Shown one piece after another: positions 53,897 to 61,831 of a DNA stretch of 64,000 nt. Positions within the stretch are counted from its first letter, which is position 1; each line of letters begins with the position of its first letter. A program made the position numbers and the translations under genes. The stretch is from Ruegeria sp. HKCCSA071. GTDB lineage: Bacteria > Pseudomonadota > Alphaproteobacteria > Rhodobacterales > Rhodobacteraceae. Under the pieces are notes generated by a model. That model made no database searches. It saw only the letters and a list, made by a program, of their open reading frames with translations, and had not been told where the DNA came from. The stretch is from positions 1 through 64,000 of the forward strand of contig NZ_JAEDOX010000004.1 of the NCBI RefSeq assembly GCF_017872555.1, written 5' to 3'.

Positions 53897-54906
53897 TGGA
53901 CTTCTTTGTAACCCTCATCCAGGTTCTGGATTCGACCATCCGCCTGTCCACGCCGCTTTTGCTGGCCTGTTTGGCAGGTCTGTACTCGGAACGGGCAGGT
54001 ATTTTCGACATCGGGTTGGAAGGCAAAATGCTGATGTCAGCCTTCTTTTCCGCGGCCGTCGCCGCCGCAACCGGATCGGTTTGGCTCGGCTTGTTGGCCG
54101 GTATTGCTGCCTCGTTGATATTGTCCGGGCTGCACGGGATGGCTTCGATCACCTTCAGAGGGAACCAGCTCATCTCGGGCGTGGCCATCAATTTCCTTGC
54201 CGCTGGCTTGACTGTTCTTGTCGCGCAAAGTTGGTTCCAGCAGGGGGGGCGTACACCATCCCTGTTCGGCGGTGGGCGCTTTGAATCCGCGGAGTTTCCT
54301 TATGCAATCGGGCCTGAGGATGCGGAACTCACTGGTCGCTCTGTCTCGGACCTGATGTCGGATGCGAACGTTGTCCATATTGTTTACTCTGAGTTGCTGT
54401 CCGGGCATTCGATCCTGGTCTATGTCGCGTTCTTAATGGTTCCAGCAACCTGGTGGATATTGTACCGTACACGATTTGGCCTTCGCCTGCGTGCCGTGGG
54501 CGAAAACCCCGCCGCGGTAGACACTGCGGGCGTTTCGGTAGTCGGGTTACGCTATGCTGCGGTTGCAATTTGTGGCGTCCTCTGTGGTATTGCGGGCGCT
54601 TATCTGGCCACGGCTTTGCAGGCCGGATTCGTCAAGGACATGACAGCTGGTCGCGGCTTTATTGCCCTAGCTGCGCTGATCTTTGCCAAATGGCGCCCGT
54701 GGCACGCCATGTGGGCCTGTTTACTGTTTGGTCTGCTTCAGGCCGTAGCGCTTCGGTTCCAGAACATTGACCTGGGTGGCGTAGTAATTCCGGTCCAGGT
54801 GATGGATGCCCTGCCCTACATCCTGACAGTGGTTATTCTGGCTGGGTTTGTTGGCAAAGCCATTCCCCCTCAGGCAGGCGGAGATCCCTACATCAAAGAG
54901 CGCTGA
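53896..54906 (+). CDS. BMP-type ABC transporter permease 2
   Basis: A 336-residue permease of the same family (NupQ-like): GIFDIGLEGKMLMSAFFSA, FGLRLRAVGENPAAVDTAGVSV, and GFIALAALIFAKWRPW near residue 253. It pairs with permease 1 to form the channel. It is last gene of the importer operon and is followed by a terminator. Confidence 0.92.
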   Translation: MDFFVTLIQVLDSTIRLSTPLLLACLAGLYSERAGIFDIGLEGKMLMSAFFSAAVAAATGSVWLGLLAGIAASLILSGLHGMASITFRGNQLISGVAINFLAAGLTVLVAQSWFQQGGRTPSLFGGGRFESAEFPYAIGPEDAELTGRSVSDLMSDANVVHIVYSELLSGHSILVYVAFLMVPATWWILYRTRFGLRLRAVGENPAAVDTAGVSVVGLRYAAVAICGVLCGIAGAYLATALQAGFVKDMTAGRGFIALAALIFAKWRPWHAMWACLLFGLLQAVALRFQNIDLGGVVIPVQVMDALPYILTVVILAGFVGKAIPPQAGGDPYIKER

Positions 54907-54949
54907 TAAGGCCAGTTCCGAATGGAGTTTCGGTCCTGTTCGCTGCAAG

Positions 54950-54979
54950 GCGGCATGCAGAGTTGATTTTGCATGCCGC
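54950..54979 (+). terminator. Terminator of the BMP transporter operon
   Basis: GCGGCATGCA (54950-54959) and TGCATGCCGC (54970-54979) form a perfect 10-base-pair stem with a 10-base loop, 44 bases after the last permease stop. No U-run follows. A smaller hairpin CCGAA/TTCGG lies just upstream. Confidence 0.6.
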
Positions 54980-54996
54980 AACCGTTCTAAGAGGGT

Positions 54997-55920
54997 ATGC
55001 ACGTATACCTTCCCATAGCCGAAGTTTCTGTTAACCCATTCCTGCTGTTGGGCATCGGTGGGGTCGTCGGTATTTTATCTGGCATGTTCGGGGTCGGCGG
55101 AGGATTCCTTATCACTCCGCTGCTGTTCATTATCGGCATACCTCCGGCGGTTGCCGTTGCCACGTCAGCCAACCAGGTTGTCGCTTCTTCCATTTCGGGA
55201 TTGCTGGCGCATCTCAGGCGCAAGACCGTGGACCTGAAAATGGGAAGTGTTCTGCTGACCGGAGGGTTGTTTGGCGCGACCCTGGGTATGGTGGCTTTCA
55301 ATTTTCTCAAGCATCTCGGACAGGTCGATCTGGCTGTACAGATTTGCTATGTCGTATTTCTGGGGGCTATCGGAACCCTGATGTTCATTGAAAGCCTTGC
55401 CGCCATCCGAAAAGCCAGCAAGTCCGGTACTCAACCTGCCCCCAAGCGACGCCAGCGCACATGGGTTCACTCACTGCCCTTCAAGATGCGGTTTAGGGCA
55501 TCAAGCCTGTACATCTCGGTCATACCGCCTGCACTGGTTGGGTTTGGTGTTGGCATTCTGTCGGCGATCATGGGTGTCGGCGGCGGGTTCATCATGGTAC
55601 CCGCGATGATCTATGTTCTTGGCATCCCGACAAAAGTGGTTATCGGAACATCCCTGTTCCAGATCATTTTCGTCGCCGGTTTTACAACCATGATACATGC
55701 GTCGGCAAATTTCAGCGTCGACCTTGTCCTTGCTCTGTTCCTTTTGCTTGGTGGCGTTCTGGGCGCACAACTGGGGACGCAGATCGGTGCGCGTTTGAAA
55801 GCCGAACAGCTGCGCATTCTATTGGCGCTGCTGGTCATGAGCGTTGCCGGAAAGATCGGATTTGACCTTCTGTTGCCGCCAACGGAAATCTTTTCTCTGG
55901 CAGAACCGGGAGGGGTATGA
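54997..55920 (+). CDS. TauE/SafE-family anion exporter, copy 1
   Basis: A 307-residue membrane protein with about eight helices in two repeats, each marked by a GVGGGF motif (GMFGVGGGFLITPLL near residue 31 and AIMGVGGGFIMVPAM near 191). Family members export sulfite, sulfoacetate or related C2 and sulfur anions. The cytosolic loop around residue 150 is basic (KRRQRTWVHSLPFKMRF). It is closely similar over its whole length to the next gene, roughly two residues in three by eye. GAGGG lies unusually close to the ATG. Confidence 0.9.
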   Translation: MHVYLPIAEVSVNPFLLLGIGGVVGILSGMFGVGGGFLITPLLFIIGIPPAVAVATSANQVVASSISGLLAHLRRKTVDLKMGSVLLTGGLFGATLGMVAFNFLKHLGQVDLAVQICYVVFLGAIGTLMFIESLAAIRKASKSGTQPAPKRRQRTWVHSLPFKMRFRASSLYISVIPPALVGFGVGILSAIMGVGGGFIMVPAMIYVLGIPTKVVIGTSLFQIIFVAGFTTMIHASANFSVDLVLALFLLLGGVLGAQLGTQIGARLKAEQLRILLALLVMSVAGKIGFDLLLPPTEIFSLAEPGGV

Positions 55921-56011
55921 TGTTGATTGATCCGCGCCACGCGACAATTACCGCTCTTGAACTCGAGTGTGATAGAAGGCAAGCCAAGACCCAGCGCAAA
56001 GTGACGGTATC

Positions 56012-56932
56012 ATGCATATTTACCTGCCCATAGCCGAAGTCTCGGTAAATGCATTTCTACTCCTTGGTCTGGGTGGAATGGTTGGAATTCTGTCGGGGAT
56101 GTTCGGGGTCGGCGGCGGGTTCCTCATGACGCCGCTGCTGTTCTTCATTGGCATACCACCGGCCGTCGCCGTTGCGACCGAGGCCAATCAGATTGTTGCA
56201 TCGTCCTTTTCCGGGGTGCTGGCCCATTTTCGACGAAAGACCGTTGACCTCAAGATGGGTACGGTATTGTTAACAGGCGGTCTGATCGGGGCTGCGTTGG
56301 GTGTTGTTGTCTTTAACTACCTAAAAAGCCTGGGCCAGGTCGACCTTCTGGTAACCCTTTGTTACGTGGTCTTCCTTGGGATCATTGGCAGCCTGATGTT
56401 CATCGAAAGCCTGAGGGCGCTGCGTAAAGCCAAGAAAGGCGGGGCAGCGCCAGCTAAGCGCCGCCAACGTGGCTGGGTTCATTCAATGCCCTTCAAGATG
56501 CGCTTTCGCACGTCAGGCCTTTATATTTCGGTCATTCCACCGGCTGTGGTTGGTCTAAGCGTCGGGGTCTTGTCCGCGATCATGGGTGTCGGTGGCGGTT
56601 TCATCATGGTCCCGGCAATGATCTATCTGCTGGGAATGCCTACCAAAGTCGTTGTCGGTACATCGTTGTTTCAGATCATCTTTGTAACTGCATTTACAAC
56701 AATGCTGCACGCGACCACCAACTACACTGTGGACATCGTCCTGGCGGTTTTACTGCTGGTCGGAGGCGTCGTTGGCGCCCAGATCGGAACCGTGATCGGT
56801 TCGCGCATGCCGGCTGAACAGCTGCGCGTTCTGTTGGCCGCGCTGGTTCTGGTCGTCTGCGGCAAGCTGGCCCTTGATCTGCTTCTTGAACCATCCGAGC
56901 TTTATTCGCTTGGCAACAGCGGGGGGCATTAA
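56012..56932 (+). CDS. TauE/SafE-family anion exporter, copy 2
   Basis: A 306-residue tandem paralogue of the preceding exporter with the same start (MHIYLPIAEVSVN) and the same two GVGGGF repeats and basic loop (KRRQRGWVHSMPFKMRF). Differences gather in the membrane faces and C terminus (SELYSLGNSGGH). The 91-base gap between copies has no gene. The stop is 2 bases before the TIGR02186 gene, so these two at least are one transcript. Confidence 0.9.
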   Translation: MHIYLPIAEVSVNAFLLLGLGGMVGILSGMFGVGGGFLMTPLLFFIGIPPAVAVATEANQIVASSFSGVLAHFRRKTVDLKMGTVLLTGGLIGAALGVVVFNYLKSLGQVDLLVTLCYVVFLGIIGSLMFIESLRALRKAKKGGAAPAKRRQRGWVHSMPFKMRFRTSGLYISVIPPAVVGLSVGVLSAIMGVGGGFIMVPAMIYLLGMPTKVVVGTSLFQIIFVTAFTTMLHATTNYTVDIVLAVLLLVGGVVGAQIGTVIGSRMPAEQLRVLLAALVLVVCGKLALDLLLEPSELYSLGNSGGH

Positions 56933-56934
56933 GA

Positions 56935-57702
56935 ATGCTGCGCTATGTCTTTGCCGCTTTGTGCCTGTTCAGCCTGCCCGCCGCAGCCGATGAAGAGCAG
57001 GTCGTCCTGGGCCTTAGCCAGGATCGTGTTGCGATCACTGCCGACTTTGACGGGTCCGAGATCCTCATTTTCGGGGCCATCAAACGGGAAACACCCATTC
57101 CCCCAGGCCCACCGGTCGCAGTTATCGTCGCGGTCGCTGGCCCGTCCGAGCCCGTCACGGTTCGCCGCAAGGAACGAAAGTTGGGGATTTGGGTAAACAC
57201 CGATAGCGTGCTGGTCGACCTGGCACCAAGTTTCTACGCAGTTGCCACCAGCGAACCGTTGGATCAAATACTGACCGATACCGAAGACCTGCGTCACCGC
57301 ATTTCGATTGAACGCGCGATCCGGTCTGTCGGAGCGGCGATGCACATCCGTGGTGCTCAGGATTTTGCAGATGCCGTAATCCGGATCCGTGAATCCGAAC
57401 AGTTGTATTCCATCCGCGAGAACACAGTGGCCGTGGACGAACAAACCTTGTTCCGGACGTCAATCGACATGCCCGCGGACCTGACCGAAGGGGATTATTC
57501 CGCCCGGATCTTCCTGACCCGCGGAGGAGAGGTTGTATCGCAATACGAAACCACAATCGATGTTCGCAAAGTCGGGTTAGAGCGGTTTCTGTACAATATG
57601 TCCCGTCAGCAACCCGTTTGGTACGGGCTGATGTCATTGGTTATCGCAATTGCAGCAGGTTGGGGCGCGTCGACAGCGTTCCGTCTGTTGCGGGAAAACT
57701 GA
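56935..57702 (+). CDS. TIGR02186-family membrane-anchored periplasmic protein
   Basis: A 255-residue protein of a family found beside TauE/SafE exporters in alphaproteobacteria. A signal peptide (MLRYVFAALCLFSLPAAA), a periplasmic beta-rich region (VVLGLSQDRVAITADFDGSEILIFGAIK), and one membrane helix near the end (VWYGLMSLVIAIAAGWGAS, about 224-242) are visible. Function is not established; position suggests a periplasmic subunit or helper of the exporters. Confidence 0.82.
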   Translation: MLRYVFAALCLFSLPAAADEEQVVLGLSQDRVAITADFDGSEILIFGAIKRETPIPPGPPVAVIVAVAGPSEPVTVRRKERKLGIWVNTDSVLVDLAPSFYAVATSEPLDQILTDTEDLRHRISIERAIRSVGAAMHIRGAQDFADAVIRIRESEQLYSIRENTVAVDEQTLFRTSIDMPADLTEGDYSARIFLTRGGEVVSQYETTIDVRKVGLERFLYNMSRQQPVWYGLMSLVIAIAAGWGASTAFRLLREN

Positions 57703-57705
57703 CAC

Positions 57706-58434
57706 TCACCCCCTGCCGATATAGGGCATGGTCGTGGCCATGACCGTCATGAACTGCACATTTGCTTCGGGTGGCAGGGTGGCCATATGCAGAACAGACC
57801 GCGCGGCATCCTCGACCGCCATGGTTGGGTCCGGCGTCTGGCCTGCCGCCTGCGCCGCATCCACCAGATCCTGAACCATCTGCGTGCACGCGTTGCCGAT
57901 GTCGATCTGACCACATGCAATTCCAAATGATCGCCCATCCAGTGAAAGGCTGCGCGTCAGCCCGGTAACGGCATGTTTGGTCGCTGAATAGTGTACAGAA
58001 TTCGGGCGCGGAACATGCGCTGCAATCGAGCCGTTATTGATGATCCGCCCGCCCTGCGGGCTTTGATGACGCATGATCCCAAAGGCCTCGCGCGCGCATA
58101 GAAACATACCGTTCAGGTTCACGTTGACGGTTTGATACCAATCGTCCAGAGCGATCTCGTCGATCGTGCCGCCCGGCGCAAAGATCCCGGCGTTGTTGAA
58201 CAGAACATCAAGTCGCCCTGCCCGCTCCGTAAAGGCGTGGAACGCCTGTTTGACTGCGTCCGGGTCGGTTACATCTGCGGGCAATGCTATGGCCGCCGGG
58301 TATTCCTGCGCGAGGGCATTCAGCTTGTCCGCGCTGCGCGCCAGCAGCCCGACCGTCCAGCCCTGTACCAGAAAAAGCTCGGCGGTGGCCCGACCGATGC
58401 CAGAGCTTGCACCAGTTACGATTATGGAACCCAT
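57706..58434 (-). CDS. SDR-family NAD(P) oxidoreductase
   Basis: A 242-residue classical short-chain dehydrogenase. The cofactor motif is TGASSGIG (residues 7-14), then NNAG, the catalytic Ser region and YSATKHAV (Tyr/Lys). The substrate is unknown. Its start overlaps the end of the RecD-like helicase gene by 13 bases, so it belongs to the 3' end of the lux-helicase run. It converges on the TIGR02186 gene with a 3-base gap. Confidence 0.9.
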   Translation of the reverse strand: MGSIIVTGASSGIGRATAELFLVQGWTVGLLARSADKLNALAQEYPAAIALPADVTDPDAVKQAFHAFTERAGRLDVLFNNAGIFAPGGTIDEIALDDWYQTVNVNLNGMFLCAREAFGIMRHQSPQGGRIINNGSIAAHVPRPNSVHYSATKHAVTGLTRSLSLDGRSFGIACGQIDIGNACTQMVQDLVDAAQAAGQTPDPTMAVEDAARSVLHMATLPPEANVQFMTVMATTMPYIGRG

Positions 58435-59963
58435 GTCTCTTCTGTCTCCAGTGTGAGTGAAACTGCGGGGATCGCGCGCAAATCATCTATCTGCAACGGG
58501 TGGGTGGGTTTTGACAATCGATTGCGAACCACCCAGATCAAACGCTCTTGTGCGCGGGTGATCGCAACATAAGCCAAACGCTTCCACAAAGGTTGCCCGG
58601 CCTCGGAACGGCCCATACGGGCGGCGGCGTAAATGTCGGGGGCAAACACCTGAACCGTGTCCCACTGTGATCCTTGCGCCTTGTGTATCGTCACAGCAGC
58701 CCCGTGCAAAAACGTTGCCCCCATGCGAGCGGCAAAAGGAATGAACGGCTCTTCCTCATCCGGTTTTTCGATCTGGACAATCGACGCAGCGCTGACCTGA
58801 GGGTCTTCGGCCCCCATCACATGCAAGCGCGAAAACCCAGGCTTACGACCGGGGCCAAGATAGACAACCTGGGCCCCTTTGATCAGGCCGCGCGCCTCAA
58901 GATCCAACCGCTTCTTGCGGTGCTTCAACGGCAACTCGATCCCATCGCAGATCAGCGGCTCACCTTCCAAAAGCTCGGTATCCGGCGCGCCGTGAACTTG
59001 CCTGAACGCCTGTATTAAACGAATGCGCGTGGCGTTGCGCCAGACCAGAACCGGGCTGCGCGCCATCAGATCAACTTCGACCCGCTGCCCCCAAACAACC
59101 CTGTCGTCCCGCCGGGCGGTTTCTTCGACCAGACGCTCAAATTCTTCAAATCCCATCGACGGATCGGCAAGAGCGTGCGCCAGATCCAGGATCGGGTTAT
59201 CCGCGTCCTGCCGATGCACCCGCTGAAGCGTCAGCTTTCGCGGTTCGGGCAAGGCTTCAAACACCATGCTGCCGGACTGATTGACTGGAGCCAGCTGTGC
59301 GGGATCACCGAACAGTAGAAGGGTCGGGAAAATCTCTTTCAGGTCCTCGAACTGACGATCATCCAGCATCGATGCCTCATCGACAAACCCGATATCCAGC
59401 GGTTCCTCACGTCGTTTCCAACCGGTTATGAAATCTGAACCGCGCAATCCGGCTGCGGCCAGCGCACCGGGGATCGATTTGTTGTTACGATAAAACGCAG
59501 CAGCACGGTCCAAAGCTTCGTCTGTCAGACCTTCGATCTCGGGGCGCTCATCATTTCCGGCCAGCCACTCGGCGATACGCTCGTATTCCGGGTCATAGAC
59601 CGGCGTATAAAGGATGCGGTGAATCGTGGTCGCAGGCACGCCGCGCAATCGCAGAACGCTTGCAGCCTTGTTCGTCGGGGCCAGGATGGCAAGGCTGCGC
59701 TTGTCTTTCGATTTGCGGCTTTCGTAATCGCCGGACACGACCTGAACACCGGTCTCAGCCAGCGCCTTATATAGTTCTGCCAGCAGCAACGTTTTGCCGG
59801 ACCCGGCCTTGCCGATGACAGCCATCACGCCAGACTTCCTTGCCCCCGGTAATTTCAGAAGGGCATCGTCCTCGAGGTCGACACCGGCTAAGCGCAGCAT
59901 CTCGGCGATGCTGTCGTACGCGGTGGCCTGATCGTCTGAGAAGGTCACATTGGGCAAAGGCAT
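58422..59963 (-). CDS. RecD-like ATP-dependent DNA helicase
   Basis: A 513-residue superfamily 1B helicase resembling RecD2/Dda. Walker A GKAGSGKTLLLAEL (residues 52-65), motif Ia ILAPTNKAASVLR, motif II VDEASMLD, motif III FGDPAQLAPV and the C-terminal UvrD_C_2 block VTIHKAQGSQWDTV plus AITRAQERLIWVV are all present. It lacks the long N-terminal domain of RecB-bound RecD, so it probably works alone. It begins 60 bases after the luxI stop. Confidence 0.92.
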   Translation of the reverse strand: MPLPNVTFSDDQATAYDSIAEMLRLAGVDLEDDALLKLPGARKSGVMAVIGKAGSGKTLLLAELYKALAETGVQVVSGDYESRKSKDKRSLAILAPTNKAASVLRLRGVPATTIHRILYTPVYDPEYERIAEWLAGNDERPEIEGLTDEALDRAAAFYRNNKSIPGALAAAGLRGSDFITGWKRREEPLDIGFVDEASMLDDRQFEDLKEIFPTLLLFGDPAQLAPVNQSGSMVFEALPEPRKLTLQRVHRQDADNPILDLAHALADPSMGFEEFERLVEETARRDDRVVWGQRVEVDLMARSPVLVWRNATRIRLIQAFRQVHGAPDTELLEGEPLICDGIELPLKHRKKRLDLEARGLIKGAQVVYLGPGRKPGFSRLHVMGAEDPQVSAASIVQIEKPDEEEPFIPFAARMGATFLHGAAVTIHKAQGSQWDTVQVFAPDIYAAARMGRSEAGQPLWKRLAYVAITRAQERLIWVVRNRLSKPTHPLQIDDLRAIPAVSLTLETEETWVP

Positions 59964-60023
59964 GGCGCGACCCTACAGGGCCGCGCCAACCATCACCAGA
60001 TGCGGAATTGCGTTTTCCGGCCC

Positions 60024-60662
60024 TTAGGCAGACAAGGCAAATCGGTGCAGTTTGGATCGCCCGAAAGCCGCCCTGAACCACATGCGCGAAAGCTCACGCG
60101 GAATGCCTGCCCGTTCAGCCACGCGGTTGCAATCATCCGCTGAATAGGGCCACAACCCAACCGAGATCTGGTCACGCCCTTTGCCTTGGGTTCCAAGAAC
60201 CTCGGGGGACGACCCGATCAGACGATAGATCCGGATCATACGGGCATCAAAAACACCGGCAATATGCGTCAGGCCAAAGCCTTCCATCATCTCGCCCCCG
60301 CTTAGCATTATGGCCCCGGCAGTGTGCGGGCTGGCTGTGCGGGACAGGCAGAACCGGGTCACCTCCCAGATCAGCGGGCTGCAAATCGGCTTGCCACTGT
60401 TGAGATGCCCAAACACCTCATTGATCATTACCCGGCCGGTTGTCGGCAATACCCGCATCGACCCGCCATGGCTGCCATCCGGTTCTTCCCAGATGACATA
60501 TAGCGGGTTGAGGTCATCGTACTCATCCCGCTCTTCTCCTTTTTTGTTGACATGGACGTCCCACCCCAACCGGGTTTTGAACTGATCTGCGCGATCCTTG
60601 AACATCCCCTCAGCCAGAGTCGGAAATCTGTGTAACTCATCGGCATATAGATAACGCAACAT
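60024..60662 (-). CDS. luxI: Acyl-homoserine-lactone synthase (LuxI family)
   Basis: A 212-residue autoinducer synthase joining S-adenosylmethionine and an acyl chain from acyl-ACP. The invariant residues can be followed: Arg and Phe in FKDRADQFKTRLGW, Trp in LGW, the acidic run DEYDDLNPLY, Arg in GSMRVLPTTG, and Glu/Arg in WEVTRFCL. Length is normal. It lies 82 bases after luxR on the same strand. The Shine-Dalgarno AAGGGG, 8 bases before the ATG, is inside a hairpin. Acyl-chain length cannot be read from sequence. Confidence 0.95.
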   Translation of the reverse strand: MLRYLYADELHRFPTLAEGMFKDRADQFKTRLGWDVHVNKKGEERDEYDDLNPLYVIWEEPDGSHGGSMRVLPTTGRVMINEVFGHLNSGKPICSPLIWEVTRFCLSRTASPHTAGAIMLSGGEMMEGFGLTHIAGVFDARMIRIYRLIGSSPEVLGTQGKGRDQISVGLWPYSADDCNRVAERAGIPRELSRMWFRAAFGRSKLHRFALSA

Positions 60663-60669
60663 GACTTTT

Positions 60670-60700
60670 CCCCTTGTCGTCCTGTGCAGGAACGAAGGGG
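60670..60700 (-). promoter_or_regulatory. Hairpin masking the luxI Shine-Dalgarno
   Basis: On the mRNA strand CCCCTT (plus positions 60695-60700) pairs with AAGGGG (60670-60675), the luxI Shine-Dalgarno. Inside it, TCCTG (60687-60691) and CAGGA (60680-60684) extend the stem with small bulges. The fold ends 8 bases before the ATG. The same dyad could also be read as a LuxR-type operator. Confidence 0.55.
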
Positions 60701-60744
60701 GTACAGAGTCGTGGTTAATATTGCGTTTTGAGTACGCTCTGCCC

Positions 60745-61464
60745 TTAAACCACTATTAATCCCCGGCTGAGTGCCGTTGCGATTGCGTGGGTCGTGTTAA
60801 GGGCTCCGAGTTTCGATCGGGCGCTTTCAATGTAAACGCGTAGCGTATGTTCGGAAATCGACAGGGAATGCGCCACCTGAGCACGGCTGTAACCCAGTGC
60901 CAAAAGGGTAATAGCGTCGATTTCACGGGGCGACAGGCCTCGCGTGGCATCCGGTTGCCTGTCCTTTTCAAACTCCAGCGCTTTGCGGTTGATGTAGTGC
61001 GCGACAAGAATCAACTCGCGCCCGTAGGTCGAGATGAAGGTCTGCCAGGTTTGATCGTCGCAACTATGATTAACGGTAAAAAGAGCGAACTGGCCGTTTG
61101 GACCTCGAATCGGAATTGAGTATCCCTGATTGCCGACCCCATGGTCGTGGGCATCCTGAAGGAATGATTTGGCCACCTTGCTGGACCAGTCCAGCGACTT
61201 CCAGTCAACCGGGTGAAATCGCTGGAAACACCCCAGAATTACAGGATCGATCCGATGATAGTTTTTTTCCCTGTATCGTTCGTCCCAGGCGTCTGAGTAT
61301 GTCGTATACCCGTATTGGTCCCCTGCGCCGTCAACCCAGTGATATGTCAGATGTGCAACCTTCAAAGTGTCTCGCAGACACTCGGCGACGATGCTGAGCT
61401 CTTCAAGCGTGCTGGTGTTTTCCAAATCCTGCAGGATTTGACCCAAATCGGTTTTCGTTCCCAT
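60745..61464 (-). CDS. luxR: LuxR-family quorum-sensing regulator
   Basis: A 239-residue regulator with an autoinducer-binding domain and a LuxR HTH. The ligand-pocket residues are all there: Trp and Tyr in AWDERY, Asp-Pro in RIDPVIL, Trp in PVDW and Gly in GYSIPIRG. The HTH (LSPREIDAITLLALGYSRAQVAH...LRVYIESARSKLG) spans about 172-235. The start overlaps the upstream small ORF by 62 bases and has no Shine-Dalgarno, so translation may depend on the upstream frame. It is the natural receptor of the luxI signal. Confidence 0.94.
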   Translation of the reverse strand: MGTKTDLGQILQDLENTSTLEELSIVAECLRDTLKVAHLTYHWVDGAGDQYGYTTYSDAWDERYREKNYHRIDPVILGCFQRFHPVDWKSLDWSSKVAKSFLQDAHDHGVGNQGYSIPIRGPNGQFALFTVNHSCDDQTWQTFISTYGRELILVAHYINRKALEFEKDRQPDATRGLSPREIDAITLLALGYSRAQVAHSLSISEHTLRVYIESARSKLGALNTTHAIATALSRGLIVV

Positions 61465-61621
61465 CCGCGGGCGCCCGTGCCTCGTTCTTCAGGGACGCGA
61501 TCTCGGCCGCGGCAATCAGCCTTGTATCATCAAGCTGTTCTGCAAGCGCGCTCAACCCATTCGCAACGGCGAAAGCGTTGAGGTCCGATAGTACGTCCAA
61601 TATCCACTCATTTTGCGCCAT
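61403..61621 (-). CDS. Small protein overlapping luxR
   Basis: A 72-residue frame from ATG 61621. Its first 45 residues are protein-like and helical: NEWILDVLSDLNAFAVANGL, then LAEQLDDTRLIAAAEIASL, while the last 25, which overlap luxR in another frame, are low-complexity. I know no named family, though a similar small protein ahead of roseobacter luxR genes is in my memory without a reference. It would be the first gene of the lux operon, directly behind the CtrA-type site. Confidence 0.65.
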   Translation of the reverse strand: MAQNEWILDVLSDLNAFAVANGLSALAEQLDDTRLIAAAEIASLKNEARAPADGNENRFGSNPAGFGKHQHA

Positions 61622-61640
61622 CAGGGTCTCTCTGAAACAG

Positions 61641-61655
61641 TTAACGAAGCGTTAA
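61641..61655 (-). promoter_or_regulatory. CtrA-type binding site upstream of the lux operon
   Basis: TTAA (61641-61644), seven bases, TTAA (61652-61655) is the CtrA consensus TTAA-N7-TTAA, here within a perfect dyad GTTAACG-AAG-CGTTAAC (61640-61656). It lies 19 bases before the ATG of the small ORF. Confidence 0.6.
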
Positions 61656-61770
61656 CACAACCATAACATGTATGAACTTTTTCGACCTATTCACCGGTTT
61701 CTACTCCCCAAAAATAGCGGGGGTAAAAATCGCAAGCATCTGAAAGCATGAAACAGGCCTGCAAACAGCA

Positions 61771-61808
61771 AACCACCCGCGAACTGACAGTGCGATTCGC
61801 GGGTGGTT
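61771..61808. terminator. Bidirectional-looking terminator after ccr
   Basis: AACCACCCGCGAA (61771-61783) and TTCGCGGGTGGTT (61796-61808) form a perfect 13-base-pair stem with a 12-base loop. T-rich sequence follows on the plus strand (TTTTTG) and TTTGCTGTTTGC on the minus strand. On the minus strand it ends ccr and isolates it from the lux operon. The rest of 61656-61831 shows no gene. Confidence 0.85.
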
Positions 61809-61831
61809 TTTGTCTAAGGTCCTGAACTTTA

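Noticed and set aside
60711-60753. GTGGTT/AACCAC inverted repeat between luxR and luxI as a terminator
   Set aside because: Only six paired bases over a 31-base loop, without a U-run.
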